Position numbers and translations under genes: made by a program. The notes under the pieces were generated by a model. The model worked only from the letters and a program-made list of their open reading frames with translations, was not told where the DNA came from and made no database searches. Positions 9,857-18,588 of a DNA stretch of 64,000 nucleotides are shown here, one piece after another. Numbering within the stretch: position 1 is the stretch's first letter; every line of letters starts with the position of its first letter. The stretch comes from Flavobacterium amniphilum (lineage in GTDB: Bacteria > Bacteroidota > Bacteroidia > Flavobacteriales > Flavobacteriaceae), in NCBI RefSeq assembly GCF_023634845.1, contig NZ_JAMLJL010000001.1:62001-126000 (forward strand). The letters run 5' to 3'.

Positions 9857-9864
9857 TATCTTTG
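9857..9864 (+). promoter_or_regulatory. Candidate -7 box of the acyltransferase gene
   Basis: TATCTTTG, 26 bp before the ATG at 9891, fits TAnnTTTG. Confidence 0.5.
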
Positions 9865-9890
9865 TAATTCGCTTAAAAATGATTGACTGA

Positions 9891-11711
9891 ATGGGTTTAG
9901 TTACCGCTAAAGAAGTTGCAAAAGCAATTAACACGGATAAGTACGGAATTTTAGGTACTTTTTCCGGTTGGCTGTTAATGAAAGTGCTTCAAATATCCAC
10001 ATTAAATAAAATATACAACCGTAATAAGGATCTTAAAGACGTTGAGTTTTTAAACGCCATTCTGGATGAGTTCCAGATTAAGTTTGAAATCCCGGAAGAA
10101 GATTTGAAACGATTACCGAAAGACGGTGCCTATATTACCATTTCAAACCATCCGCTGGGAGGGATTGACGGTATCTTATTATTGAAACTGATGCTTGAAA
10201 GAGAGCCGAATTTCAAGATTATCGCCAATTTCCTGTTGCACCGCATTGAACCATTGAAACCTTACATCATGCCGGTAAATCCTTTTGAAAATCACAAGGA
10301 TGCCAAATCAAGTGTGATCGGTTTGAAGGAAACGTTCCGTCATTTAAGTGATGGCAAACCGTTGGGAATGTTCCCGGCGGGAGAAGTTTCCACTTACAAA
10401 GACGATAAGTTAGTGGTTGATAAAGAATGGGAAGAAGGTGCCATCAAGGTTATCCGTAAGGCACAGGTTCCGGTGGTTCCTATTTATTTCCATGCCAAAA
10501 ACAGTAAGTTATTTTACTTCCTTTCCAAGATAAGCGACACGCTGCGTACGGCTAAATTACCTTCCGAATTACTGACCCAGAAAGACAGGGTTATTAAAGT
10601 AAGGATTGGAAAACCGATTTCGGTTGCCGAACAAAACGAATACAAAACCATTGAAGAGTATACCGAGTTTTTGCGTAAGAAAACCTATATGCTTTCGAAT
10701 GCTTTTGAAAAAGAATCAAAATTATTACAGACACCGATTTTAAAAACCCCTGCTAAACCTGCCAAAACCATTGTAACAGGTGCCAACCAGGAGAAGATGG
10801 TGGCTGAAGTTGAAAAACTGCGCGGCCAGGATGCCCGCTTGCTTCAAAGTAAGAACTATGAGGTGTTCCTGACTTCTGCGGATGAAATCCCGAATATTTT
10901 ACACGAGATAGGACGTTTGCGTGAGATCACTTTCAGGGAAGTGGGCGAAGGAACAAACGAATCAATTGACATTGACAAGTTTGACCGTTACTATCACCAT
11001 ATGTTTTTGTGGGATGATGATGCGAAACAGATTGCCGGTGCGTACCGTATGGGATTGGGAAGCCAGATTTATGCCGAGCATGGTATAAACGGTTTCTATT
11101 TGCAGGATTTGTTCCGATTTGAGCCTGAATTATACGACATGATGAGCAAGTCGATTGAAATGGGACGTGCCTTCATCCGTTCAGAGTATCAGCAAAAACC
11201 GATGCCTTTGTTTTTATTATGGAAAGGTATTGTACATACGACTTTGCGTTATCCTGAGCATAAATTCTTAATTGGCGGCGTGAGTATCAGTAATCAGTTT
11301 TCGGAGTTTTCGAAATCGCTGATGATTGAATTCATGAAGTCACATTATTATGACCCTTACATTGCCCAATATGTACATCCTAAAAAGGAGTACAGGGTGA
11401 AACTGAAGGATGCCGACAAAGATTTCATCTTCAATGAAACCGAAGCCGACTTAATTAAATTTGACAAGATCATTGACGAAGTAGAGCCGGGTAATTTACG
11501 TTTACCGGTTTTGATCAAAAAATATATCAAGCAAAATGCGCGTGTGGTTGCGTTTAATGTGGATCCGTTGTTTAACAATGCCGTTGACGGATTGATGTAC
11601 ATCAGGATTGCCGATTTACCCGAAAGCACCGTTAAGCCGGTTATGGAAGAATTCCAGGCCGAGCTGGAACGCAAGCATGCAGAAGAACAAAACAAAAAAG
11701 CCGAAGAATAA
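9891..11711 (+). CDS. olsF: Bifunctional O-/N-acyltransferase (OlsF-type amino-lipid synthesis)
   Basis: 606 residues with two fused domains. Residues about 60-265 are a PlsC-like acyltransferase (ISNHPLGGIDG as the acyl-acceptor His-Asp motif, then MFPAGEVS). Residues about 310-530 are a GNAT-type N-acyltransferase of the hemolysin/OlsB kind (REITFREVGEGT, YRMGLG, EMGRAFIR). Fused proteins of this layout are known as OlsF, which acylates an amino acid such as ornithine on its amino group and then on the new hydroxyl. In Bacteroidota the head group may instead be glycine. The head group here is not determined. Membrane-associated, monocistronic, with a terminator overlapping the stop codon. 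Confidence 0.82.
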   Translation: MGLVTAKEVAKAINTDKYGILGTFSGWLLMKVLQISTLNKIYNRNKDLKDVEFLNAILDEFQIKFEIPEEDLKRLPKDGAYITISNHPLGGIDGILLLKLMLEREPNFKIIANFLLHRIEPLKPYIMPVNPFENHKDAKSSVIGLKETFRHLSDGKPLGMFPAGEVSTYKDDKLVVDKEWEEGAIKVIRKAQVPVVPIYFHAKNSKLFYFLSKISDTLRTAKLPSELLTQKDRVIKVRIGKPISVAEQNEYKTIEEYTEFLRKKTYMLSNAFEKESKLLQTPILKTPAKPAKTIVTGANQEKMVAEVEKLRGQDARLLQSKNYEVFLTSADEIPNILHEIGRLREITFREVGEGTNESIDIDKFDRYYHHMFLWDDDAKQIAGAYRMGLGSQIYAEHGINGFYLQDLFRFEPELYDMMSKSIEMGRAFIRSEYQQKPMPLFLLWKGIVHTTLRYPEHKFLIGGVSISNQFSEFSKSLMIEFMKSHYYDPYIAQYVHPKKEYRVKLKDADKDFIFNETEADLIKFDKIIDEVEPGNLRLPVLIKKYIKQNARVVAFNVDPLFNNAVDGLMYIRIADLPESTVKPVMEEFQAELERKHAEEQNKKAEE

Positions 11712-11727
11712 TCTCCGGCTTTTTTTT
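11699..11727 (+). terminator. Terminator overlapping the end of the acyltransferase gene
   Basis: Stem AGCCG/CGGCT (extendable with one mismatch) around the stop codon, followed by eight T. Confidence 0.75.
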
Positions 11728-11742
11728 ATTACCTTTTTTATT

Positions 11743-12027
11743 TTAGAACCAAGCCTTTTTGTTTGCCTGATACGTTTGGTAAAATTCTTCGTCAGATTTA
11801 GTAAGATAGATGATTCCTTCGATGAATCCTAAAATACTTCCTGCTCCACAAGTTACAACAGTAATACCGATTTGGATAAGTCCTTCGTTAGTGTATCCTA
11901 AGATAAACTTGTGAACTCCAAATCCGCCGAATAAAATCCCCATTACTCCTGCTAAAACTTTTTTATTCTCTTGTTGTGGTGCTTGTGTTGGATTGTTCCA
12001 ATCCTCATTTGGTTTTGATGTTTCCAT
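11743..12027 (-). CDS. TM2 domain protein
   Basis: 94 residues. After a polar, Gln/Asn-rich N-terminus (1-22) come two transmembrane helices with the TM2 pattern: VLAGVMGILFGGFGVHKFILG, turn with Asn-Glu-Gly, then ITVVTCGAGSILGFIEGIIYL. TM2 proteins are small inner-membrane proteins of unknown function. It is 15 bp downstream of the DUF805 gene and probably cotranscribed. Confidence 0.9.
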   Translation of the reverse strand: METSKPNEDWNNPTQAPQQENKKVLAGVMGILFGGFGVHKFILGYTNEGLIQIGITVVTCGAGSILGFIEGIIYLTKSDEEFYQTYQANKKAWF

Positions 12028-12042
12028 TTTTATATTAATTTG

Positions 12043-12438
12043 TTATTCTTGCGTTTGTCCGATTTCTTCGATTGACTCGGTATTGTTTTTCGGATCCGGA
12101 CCATAAGCGTTAGCTCCTTTTTCACCTTCTGTTAAAGCAAGGATTAAGCTATAGATTGGAATTAAGCAGTACCATCCGCTTTTTCCCACATCGTGCATTC
12201 TTCTTACTGCAACTGAGATACTTGGTACTAACAATCCTAAATAAACCACTAATGCGATACCGGAAAATATCAAAGTCAACACAGTGCTTCCCGAAGCCGC
12301 AACTACACCAGCCAAAATATTAACCGCTACAACCAATATCATAAATACCAATACAAAATACCAGTATTCACTTCTTCTTGCTCTTCCATTGAAATTAGCA
12401 TAGTTTTCAAAAACTGCTTTTTTAAACCATTGAATCAT
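12043..12438 (-). CDS. DUF805 membrane protein
   Basis: 131 residues. Matches DUF805 by the N-terminal NFNGRARRSEYWYF motif, three to four hydrophobic helices and VRRMHDVGKSGWY between the last ones, with a polar tail containing GPDPKNN. An inner-membrane protein of unknown function, related to phage-associated YhaH-type proteins. First gene of a pair with the TM2 protein. Its 5' leader carries a 25-nt motif (12463-12487) that recurs almost unchanged upstream of the gene at 61905. Confidence 0.9.
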   Translation of the reverse strand: MIQWFKKAVFENYANFNGRARRSEYWYFVLVFMILVVAVNILAGVVAASGSTVLTLIFSGIALVVYLGLLVPSISVAVRRMHDVGKSGWYCLIPIYSLILALTEGEKGANAYGPDPKNNTESIEEIGQTQE

Positions 12439-12462
12439 AATTTTTAAATTTAGTTAGTTTTG

Positions 12463-12487
12463 TTCCTACTCTGTTCTGGATTTTCGG
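12463..12487 (-). promoter_or_regulatory. Leader motif copy 1
   Basis: On the minus strand the core reads CCGAAAATCCAGAACAGAG and then TAGGAA, 24 nt before the DUF805 start codon. A second copy at 62598-62622 differs at two of 25 positions and is also just upstream of a start. It may be a promoter-proximal leader or translation element; no known riboswitch is recognised. Confidence 0.5.
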
Positions 12488-12546
12488 TTCCTCCATAGGG
12501 CATGCAATATATAAAAATATACGAAATTTTTTACTTTGAATACATT

Positions 12547-12969
12547 TTAGTTATCACCATATTCCTGATCTTGCAGATGGTGTGCTTTTTTATACAATAT
12601 AGTTGTTGCCAAAATGAGTATAATTCCTTCTGCTGTAAAGACAGACATGTGATCTATTTCGCCAGAAATATAAGTACAGCCCAATCCGAAAACTGACAGC
12701 CCTATTCCCAATATAAGCACCTGAAGACGGGCTTTGTGGCTTCCGATCAATATATTGTTAGCCAGAATCAGTAAGTTTAAACCCGAGATAAGCATCATGA
12801 TTGACGAATAAAACCAGATCATTTGCATATCGTTTGCAGCGAGTTCCTGAATTTCCCCTTTTTCAATGTGGTCGATTACGGCCTTCATTCCCAGAAAAGC
12901 GTGCGGAAAGAAACTCAGTACCGATAACACCCCGATTGCAATAACCAAGTAATAAGACGTTTTGTTCAT
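12547..12969 (-). CDS. Small four-helix membrane protein, unknown function
   Basis: 140 residues. Four hydrophobic segments at about 7-27, 50-70, 80-97 and 107-127; short charged loops and a polar His/Gln/Asp tail. No motif recognised. The first helix reads YYLVIAIGVLSVLSFFPHAF. It is separated by 108 bp from the downstream DUF805 gene, so the two are probably separate units. Confidence 0.7.
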   Translation of the reverse strand: MNKTSYYLVIAIGVLSVLSFFPHAFLGMKAVIDHIEKGEIQELAANDMQMIWFYSSIMMLISGLNLLILANNILIGSHKARLQVLILGIGLSVFGLGCTYISGEIDHMSVFTAEGIILILATTILYKKAHHLQDQEYGDN

Positions 12970-13038
12970 TGGTCAGTTTTTTAGTTCAGATAAATATATT
13001 AAAATATTTCTTACAATACTGTATTTCAACCACTTCTG

Positions 13039-13989
13039 CTAACTATACATATTAACTATTTTATCAACAATTGTCTGTGCGAGTTTAATTTTACTTTCGA
13101 AAGTCCACCCGGCGATATGCGGTGACAGGATTACATTATCAGCCTGCAGCAGGTATTCAAAGGCTTGTGGTTTATCCCCTTCGAAGAGCGTTTCGAACGA
13201 CAGCTTCTCATATTCGAGTACATCGAGACCGGCGCCCAAGACTTTCCCTGATTGCAAAGCTTCGGTCAGGTCAGCTGTTACGACACTGTTCCCGCGGGCC
13301 GTATTGATGAACCAGAACGGTTTACTGAAAGCATTGATAAATTCGGCATTGATCATTTTATCCGTTTCAGGCGTCCACGGTGTATGCAGACTCACTACAT
13401 CCACCTTTTGACGGAACTCTTCCAATGCAACCTGTTTGGCATTTTCATCCCCGACATTATCGAGGATATCATAACAAAGTACTTCCACATCAAAGCCCCT
13501 TAATTTTTTAGCAAACGATTTCCCCATATTACCGTAACCGATGATACCGACCGTTTTCCCGTCCAGTTCATGTCCGCGGTTTGATTCCCGGTTCCAGTGG
13601 CCGGAGCGCACTTCTTTATCAGCCTTGTTCAGCTTATTGAAAAGCGACAACAACATACCCAGCGCATGTTCCCCAACCGCGTTACGGTTACCTTCCGGAG
13701 CTGCGATGAGATTAACCCCTTTGCTTATTGCATAGTCACAGTCGATACTCTCGAGTCCGGCCCCCACCCTTGCAATGAATTGTAGGTTAGTTGCCTTGTC
13801 CAGAAACTGTTTGTCGATTTTAAAGCGGCTTCGGATGACGATACCGTTGTAGTTTTCGATTTTAGCTTCGACCTCTTCTTTGGAAGAAACGAAGTCTTCG
13901 ATATTCTGAAAGCCTGCTTCCTGAAGTTGGTTCCAGAGTAAAGGATGGTTACTGTCGATGTGCAGGATTTTAATGTCTTGTGGTTTCAA
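13039..13989 (-). CDS. D-2-hydroxyacid dehydrogenase (phosphoglycerate dehydrogenase-like)
   Basis: 316 residues. N-terminal flavodoxin-like part, then the NAD-binding Rossmann motif GIIGYGNMGKSFAKKL (about 149-164). The catalytic Arg is in NTARGNSVV, Glu in LDVLEYE and His in SPHIAGWT. Family enzymes reduce 2-keto acids or oxidise D-2-hydroxy acids; whether this is serine-pathway SerA or another dehydrogenase cannot be told, and the ACT domain of long SerA forms is absent. The start codon appears to be TTG, since no ATG lies in frame near the conserved N-terminus. A -7 box TAACTTTG lies at 14013-14020. Confidence 0.88.
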   Translation of the reverse strand: MKPQDIKILHIDSNHPLLWNQLQEAGFQNIEDFVSSKEEVEAKIENYNGIVIRSRFKIDKQFLDKATNLQFIARVGAGLESIDCDYAISKGVNLIAAPEGNRNAVGEHALGMLLSLFNKLNKADKEVRSGHWNRESNRGHELDGKTVGIIGYGNMGKSFAKKLRGFDVEVLCYDILDNVGDENAKQVALEEFRQKVDVVSLHTPWTPETDKMINAEFINAFSKPFWFINTARGNSVVTADLTEALQSGKVLGAGLDVLEYEKLSFETLFEGDKPQAFEYLLQADNVILSPHIAGWTFESKIKLAQTIVDKIVNMYS

Positions 13990-14042
13990 TGGTGTTGTTA
14001 TTTGATAGAATCCAAAGTTACAAATTTGGCTTTGCCGAAAAT

Positions 14043-14070
14043 AAAAAAACTCCCGTGATTTTCGGGAGTT
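14043..14070 (-). terminator. Minus-strand terminator of the coiled-coil gene
   Basis: Stem AACTCCCG/CGGGAGTT, 7-nt loop, T-run on the minus strand (A-run at 14043-14049). Confidence 0.88.
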
Positions 14071-14075
14071 TTACA

Positions 14076-14750
14076 TTACTGGACAGTTTCCTTTTTATTT
14101 GATGCGGGTGCGACGCGGAGTTTTTTAACTAAATTGCTAACCGTATATTCTTTGGCTTTTGCCTGGCCTTGATACACCACCTTTCCAATTTTACAGACAT
14201 CGGCAATGTATTCATTGTATAATTTACCGTAGTTCCCAAGATTGGCATCAGTCAATAATTGGCGCTTTTGCATGATTTTACTTTGCAGATTACTTTTGAT
14301 TGTAATTTCATTAAACTTCTCTTCCAATAACTCAGGGAGATTCGCCTTCATTGCTTTACTGTTCAACAAATCAAGATTACTGCTTATTATTTGATCAAGC
14401 GACTTAAGGTTTACCAATAACCCTTCCATATTGCGAAGTCTTAAGTTAACAAGCGTATCGTGTACAATTGTTGTGGGCAATCCTGTCTTTTCCACCACGA
14501 TTCCGAACAACTTTAAAGGTTGGCGTAAATCATCAGCCAACTGATACAGTTCTTTGGTAACAATTTTTTGCTGGATGAGCAACGTATCGTTCCTTTCCAG
14601 TTGTCGTACCATTTCGGTATGTGTTTTGAAAGCATTTAAAAACGTTTCGGAAAATAATTCATTTTCAGCTTCCAATTGGGCTTGGTCTCTTTCAAAACTG
14701 GCGATTAACATATCGGCCACCGGTACAAATTCTTCTTGTCTAATACTCAT
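14076..14750 (-). CDS. Helical protein of unknown function
   Basis: 224 residues, no signal peptide or membrane segment. Predicted almost wholly helical, with Leu/Ile heptads over 20-170 and a basic Lys-rich C-terminal segment (about 195-220). No family recognised. It is divergent from the 21-bp tandem repeat region, and terminated by the hairpin at 14043-14070. Confidence 0.65.
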   Translation of the reverse strand: MSIRQEEFVPVADMLIASFERDQAQLEAENELFSETFLNAFKTHTEMVRQLERNDTLLIQQKIVTKELYQLADDLRQPLKLFGIVVEKTGLPTTIVHDTLVNLRLRNMEGLLVNLKSLDQIISSNLDLLNSKAMKANLPELLEEKFNEITIKSNLQSKIMQKRQLLTDANLGNYGKLYNEYIADVCKIGKVVYQGQAKAKEYTVSNLVKKLRVAPASNKKETVQ

Positions 14751-14769
14751 AGTTTTTTTGTTTAAATAA

Positions 14770-15189
14770 TTGATATTTATGTTATTTGTGTTATATGATG
14801 AATTTTCCTACGCAATGTTTGTGCCAAAATTTAAAAAACAGAGCAAACACAACTATTTTAATCTTCTGAGCCTTACTTTGCATCTTCCAATCCATTCTGC
14901 ACTCGTTCCAAATCATTCTGCACTTCTTCCAAATCATTCTGCACTTCTTCCAAACCATTCTGCACTTCTTCCAAACCATTCTGCACTTCTTCCAAACCAT
15001 TCTGCACTTCTTCCAAATCATTCTGCTCTTCTTCCAAACCATTCTGCACTTCTTCCAAATCATTCTGCACTTCTTCCAAATCATTCTGCACTTCTTCCAA
15101 ATCATTCTGCACTCCTTCCAAGCCATTCTGCACTCCTTCCAAATCATTCTGCACTCGTTCCAAATTCTCCTCCCAAAAAATTAAGGTAA
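14770..15189 (+). CDS. Possible repeat protein with SALLPNH heptads (doubtful)
   Basis: 139 codons open across the 21-bp tandem repeat. The first ~37 residues (MIFMLFVLYDEFSYAMF...) are unique; the rest is thirteen heptads of the form SALLPNH. The repeat is open in several frames, so being open proves little. In this frame, however, most differences between repeat units fall at third codon positions and are silent (AAT/AAC, GCA/GCT, CTT/CTC). In the minus-strand heptad frame (LEEVQND, 14873-15163) the same differences all change the amino acid. No ribosome-binding site or promoter is evident. The whole may be noncoding. Confidence 0.3.
   Translation: MIFMLFVLYDEFSYAMFVPKFKKQSKHNYFNLLSLTLHLPIHSALVPNHSALLPNHSALLPNHSALLPNHSALLPNHSALLPNHSALLPNHSALLPNHSALLPNHSALLPNHSALLPSHSALLPNHSALVPNSPPKKLR
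14885..15166. repeat. Tandem repeat, 13 units of 21 bp
   Basis: Thirteen head-to-tail units close to TTCCAAATCATTCTGCACTTC. Variants: T/C in AAAT-CAT versus AAAC-CAT (four units with C), one unit with GCT for GCA, edge units with CTCG or CTCC. The end units are the most divergent, as usual for arrays homogenised by slippage or unequal recombination. The 21-bp length preserves reading frame. Confidence 0.97.
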
Positions 15190-15197
15190 TTTTAAGG

Positions 15198-15226
15198 TTG
15201 ACTTCAAATCAGAAAGCTTACATTTG
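15198..15226 (+). promoter_or_regulatory. Promoter of corA
   Basis: TTG (15198-15200), 18-nt spacer, TACATTTG (15219-15226): a full match to the Bacteroidota -33/-7 arrangement, giving a leader of about 95 nt before the ATG at 15328. Confidence 0.65.
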
Positions 15227-15288
15227 CGCCGAAATTCAGTATTCATAATAAAAATGGACGATTCCCAGAGGAAATATTATTAATAATG

Positions 15289-15317
15289 AACAAGCGTCAT
15301 GCTTTTTGACACTTGTT
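15289..15317 (+). promoter_or_regulatory. Inverted repeat in the corA leader
   Basis: Arms AACAAGCGTCA and TGACACTTGTT (11 bp, one G-T-type mismatch) around a 7-nt loop, ending 10 nt before the ATG at 15328. There is no T-run, so it is not a simple terminator. It could hide the ribosome-binding region or be an operator. Regulation by Mg2+ is speculation. Confidence 0.5.
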
Positions 15318-15327
15318 CAGAAAAACA

Positions 15328-16269
15328 ATGGTTAAAAGCATGAAAAACTACTTCAAAAACGGCTCGTGTGGTTTAGAGATCACCGACAATCGAAACGGAA
15401 ACTGCTGGATCAACATCGAGAATCCGACCCCGGAGGACAAAAACTACTTATTAAACGAGTTACAGATTCCGGAAGCCTTTTACAACGACATTGAAGATAT
15501 TGACGAAAGACCCCGTATTGAAGAAGAAGACGGCTGGCATTTGATTATTATCCGTATTCCTTATAAGAGCAACAACCCGAAATTACCCTTTTCGACGATT
15601 CCGTTAGGGCTTATTTTTAATGAAACCCACTTTGTATCGGTATGTTTCCACAAAACCGAGATGCTGGATGATTTTATTACCTATACCCACCGGAAGCAAT
15701 TAACGGTGAAGAACCACTTTGATTTGGTTTTAAAACTGTTGTTGTCTTCCAGCATTTGGTACCTGAAATATTTAAAGCAAATCAACCAGCGCATCAAGTT
15801 GGCCGAAGATAATTTAGAAAAATCGATCAAGAACGAGGAATTGCAGACGTTGCTGGAACTGGAAAAATGTCTGGTTTACTTCATCACCTCATTGAAAGGG
15901 AACGATATTTTGTTCCACCGGGTAAAAAACAGTAAAACCGAGAGAGATACTTTTGATCCTGACTTACTCGAAGACGTGGATATTGAGTTGAAACAGGCGC
16001 AGGAGATGTGTAACATTTACAGCAACATCCTATCGGGTATGATGGATGCATATGCTTCGGTTATCTCGAACAACCTGAACGTGATCATGAAACGGTTGAC
16101 ATCGATTTCGATTATTTTGATGATCCCGACGCTGATTGCGAGTTTGTACGGAATGAACGTGCCGAATACTTTGGAAAACAACCCGAACGGATTATTGATT
16201 ATCGTGTTGGTTTCGGCGGTTTTGGCAATGATTGGAGCGGTGTTGTTTAAGAAGAAAAATCTATTTTAG
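15328..16269 (+). CDS. corA: CorA-family magnesium/divalent cation transporter
   Basis: 313 residues from ATG 15328 (ATG 15340 is also possible; an upstream in-frame TTG at 15313 lies inside the leader hairpin). The large cytoplasmic N-terminal domain is followed by a long stalk helix (about 190-250) and two C-terminal membrane helices. The signature YGMNVP (GMN motif) closes the first helix. CorA pentamers pass Mg2+ (or Co2+/Ni2+/Zn2+ in variants) across the inner membrane. Convergent with the other Mg2+ transporter gene mgtE, separated by a 150-bp inverted repeat array. Confidence 0.92.
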   Translation: MVKSMKNYFKNGSCGLEITDNRNGNCWINIENPTPEDKNYLLNELQIPEAFYNDIEDIDERPRIEEEDGWHLIIIRIPYKSNNPKLPFSTIPLGLIFNETHFVSVCFHKTEMLDDFITYTHRKQLTVKNHFDLVLKLLLSSSIWYLKYLKQINQRIKLAEDNLEKSIKNEELQTLLELEKCLVYFITSLKGNDILFHRVKNSKTERDTFDPDLLEDVDIELKQAQEMCNIYSNILSGMMDAYASVISNNLNVIMKRLTSISIILMIPTLIASLYGMNVPNTLENNPNGLLIIVLVSAVLAMIGAVLFKKKNLF

Positions 16270-16421
16270 ACAGCTTAGACATTTTAGACTTGCTTAGACT
16301 ACTTAGACTCCTTAGACTTTTAGATTGATAGATAATTACAATAATTTAAGTAATCTAAAATATCTAAGGAGTCTAAATGGTCTAACTATCTAAGAAGTCT
16401 AAAATGTCTAAGTAGTCTATC
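16270..16421. repeat. Array of 9-bp units arranged as a long inverted repeat
   Basis: The left half holds about seven units of the form TTAGACTNN (six with TTAGAC), the right half about eight units of the complementary form NNTCTAAGN. They flank a short centre near 16335-16350 (ATTACAATAATTTAAG). The strands can fold into one long imperfect hairpin between the convergent corA and mgtE genes. A smaller relative lies at 19287-19385. Confidence 0.9.
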
Positions 16422-17774
16422 TTAAAAACCAAGAATCATCTTAGCGATCGAGAAGTAAATTAAAATCCCGAGGATGTCGTTGCTTGTGGTGATGAACGGA
16501 CCGGTGGCCAAAGCCGGGTCGATGCCGTATTTGTTTAAGATGATGGGAATAAACGTTCCGTTGAGTGATGCGATCACAATAACCGAGATCAGGGCAACGG
16601 TAACGGTAACTCCGATGTGTGCTTCGAAATTGAGCAGGAAGTAACTTCCCATGAATAGTATGGCAGCCAGGATAACTCCGTTAAGTAAACTGAGTGAGAG
16701 CTCTTTTAACAAACGCTCCATGATACTTCCGGTGATGGCGTTGTTTGCCAGACCCTGAACGATGATCGCTGAGGATTGCACCCCAACGTTTCCACCCATA
16801 GCGGCGATAAGCGGCGTGAAGAAGAACAGTTCCGGGTGTATTTGCATGGCCGGTTCGAACAAGCCCAGTACGCGTACACTGATAAACCCTCCGAATAAAG
16901 CCAGTACTAACCATGGCAGGCGCGCACGTGTTAATTGGAGGATGCTGTCATCTGCCTCAACGTCTTGTGAGATACCCGCAGCCAACTGGTAATCTTTATC
17001 GGCTTCTTCTTTGATTACGTCAACGATGTCGTCGATGGTGATACGGCCCACGAGTCGGCCCATTTCGTCGATAACCGGAATGGCTTCCAAGTCATACTTT
17101 TGCATGATACGGGCTACTTCCACGTCTTTGGTATCGACCTTTACGTAATCTACTTTTTTGATATAGACATCACTGATGGGAGTTTTGGTAGAGGTCGTTA
17201 ATAAGTCTTTCAAGGAGAGACGCCCTTTTAGACGGTCCTCGTCGTCGACCACATAAATGGAATGCACACGGGTTACATGCTCAGCCTGGAGGCGCATTTC
17301 CTTTACACAGGTTAATACGTTCCAGTTTTCGTTGACTTTAACCAGCTCTTTTCCCATCAAACCTCCGGCAGTATCTTCGTCGTAGCGCAATAATTCGACA
17401 ATGTCTTTTGCGTGTTCGACGTCTTCCAGCTCAGAGATTACTTCTTCTTTTTTGGATTGCGGTAGTTCCGCGATGATATCGGCAGCGTCGTCTGTGTCTA
17501 ATTCATCCAGCTCTTCAGCAATTTCTTTTGCCGATAAACCTTTAAGGATTTTAACACGTACTTCTTCATCAAGCTCTAATAGTGCTTCGGCCGTTTTTTC
17601 GGAGTCCAGTAATTTAAAGACGTAGCTTGCACCATAATCGTCAAGCTCATCCATAATATCGGCAATATCAGCAAAGTGGACATCCTGCAACAGGTTTTCC
17701 AGCTCCTGTGCACGGTTTTCACTAATCAGTTGTTCGATCTGAACAAGGAAGTCCCTGCTGATTTTAAACTCCAT
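16422..17774 (-). CDS. mgtE: Magnesium transporter MgtE
   Basis: 450 residues, full length. MgtE N-domain of acidic helical repeats (about 20-130), two CBS domains (about 135-255, with [13 protein letters not shown] and [18 protein letters not shown]), then five membrane helices from about 285. These include the pore-region motif [10 protein letters not shown] and an ending in [14 protein letters not shown]. The family is a Mg2+ channel gated by Mg2+ binding to the N and CBS domains. Its start overlaps the rsmA stop by 11 bp, so it is cotranscribed with rsmA. Confidence 0.95.
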   Translation of the reverse strand: MEFKISRDFLVQIEQLISENRAQELENLLQDVHFADIADIMDELDDYGASYVFKLLDSEKTAEALLELDEEVRVKILKGLSAKEIAEELDELDTDDAADIIAELPQSKKEEVISELEDVEHAKDIVELLRYDEDTAGGLMGKELVKVNENWNVLTCVKEMRLQAEHVTRVHSIYVVDDEDRLKGRLSLKDLLTTSTKTPISDVYIKKVDYVKVDTKDVEVARIMQKYDLEAIPVIDEMGRLVGRITIDDIVDVIKEEADKDYQLAAGISQDVEADDSILQLTRARLPWLVLALFGGFISVRVLGLFEPAMQIHPELFFFTPLIAAMGGNVGVQSSAIIVQGLANNAITGSIMERLLKELSLSLLNGVILAAILFMGSYFLLNFEAHIGVTVTVALISVIVIASLNGTFIPIILNKYGIDPALATGPFITTSNDILGILIYFSIAKMILGF

Positions 17775-18543
17775 CGGCTTGTATTTTTTGAGTCAGTTCT
17801 ATGAATTGTTCTACCGAAAGTTGTTCCGGCCGCAGGTCAAAGATAGTATCTTGGCGCAAACTATCGGACATATTAAAGCTTTTAAGACTGTTGCGGAGTG
17901 TTTTTCTTCTTTGGTTAAAGGCCGTTTTCACGACATTGAAAAACATTTTCTCGTCGCAGGGCAATTTATAATTTTCCTTGCGGCGCATACGCATTACCCC
18001 GGATTTTACTTTTGGGGGTGGCGTAAACACGTGTTCCGATACGGTAAACAGGTATTCGGTATCGTAAAAAGCCTGTGTTAAAACCGAGAGAATCCCATAA
18101 GCCTTAGTTCCTTTTTTTTCGCAAATCCGTTCAGCCACTTCTTTTTGGAACATCCCTGAGAATTCAGGAATACGGTCGCGCATTTCAAGTGTACGGAAAA
18201 CGATTTGGGACGATATATTATAGGGGAAATTACCGATGATGGCAAAAGGCTCATCATTGAAAACTTCTTTAATATTGTATTTTAGAAAGTCTTTCGAAAT
18301 GATCCGGTTGCTCAGTTTGATGTAATGGCTTTGCAGGTACTCCACTGATTCGGTATCGATTTCAATAACGTACGTCTCAATGGGTTTTTCCAACAGGTAT
18401 TTTGTGAGCACACCCATACCCGGACCAATCTCCAATACTTTATTGTAGCCTTCAAGCGTTAAGGCATCGGCAATTTTCTGTGCGATGTTTTCATCGTTCA
18501 GGAAGTGTTGTCCGAGGTGTTTTTTTGCTTTTACTTTATCCAT
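17764..18543 (-). CDS. rsmA: 16S rRNA dimethyltransferase RsmA (KsgA)
   Basis: 259 residues. SAM-binding motif [11 protein letters not shown], and the catalytic NFPY motif in [13 protein letters not shown]; the C-terminal small helical domain contains [13 protein letters not shown]. It dimethylates two adjacent adenines near the 3' end of 16S rRNA during small-subunit maturation. N-terminal [13 protein letters not shown] is the standard family start. Overlaps mgtE at its 3' end; the 45-bp upstream gap contains an 8-bp tandem repeat. Confidence 0.96.
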   Translation of the reverse strand: MDKVKAKKHLGQHFLNDENIAQKIADALTLEGYNKVLEIGPGMGVLTKYLLEKPIETYVIEIDTESVEYLQSHYIKLSNRIISKDFLKYNIKEVFNDEPFAIIGNFPYNISSQIVFRTLEMRDRIPEFSGMFQKEVAERICEKKGTKAYGILSVLTQAFYDTEYLFTVSEHVFTPPPKVKSGVMRMRRKENYKLPCDEKMFFNVVKTAFNQRRKTLRNSLKSFNMSDSLRQDTIFDLRPEQLSVEQFIELTQKIQADGV

Positions 18544-18550
18544 TTTTTTT

Positions 18551-18578
18551 AGAGTTGCAGAGTTGCAGAGTTACAAAG
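18551..18578. repeat. Short tandem repeat, 8-bp unit
   Basis: Three units AGAGTTGC, AGAGTTGC, AGAGTTAC and a decayed fourth, between rsmA and the next gene upstream. Confidence 0.7.
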
Positions 18579-18588
18579 TCCCTAAGTA

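Noticed and set aside
14791..15147. Second minus-strand frame with Trp/Cys/Lys repeats
   Set aside because: Open only because the repeat is 21 bp; composition is unlike any real protein and the start lies inside the repeat.
14873..15163. Minus-strand heptad protein with LEEVQND repeats, an ideal coiled coil
   Set aside because: It needs a TTG start, and all differences between repeat units change amino acids in this frame, while most are silent in the plus frame.
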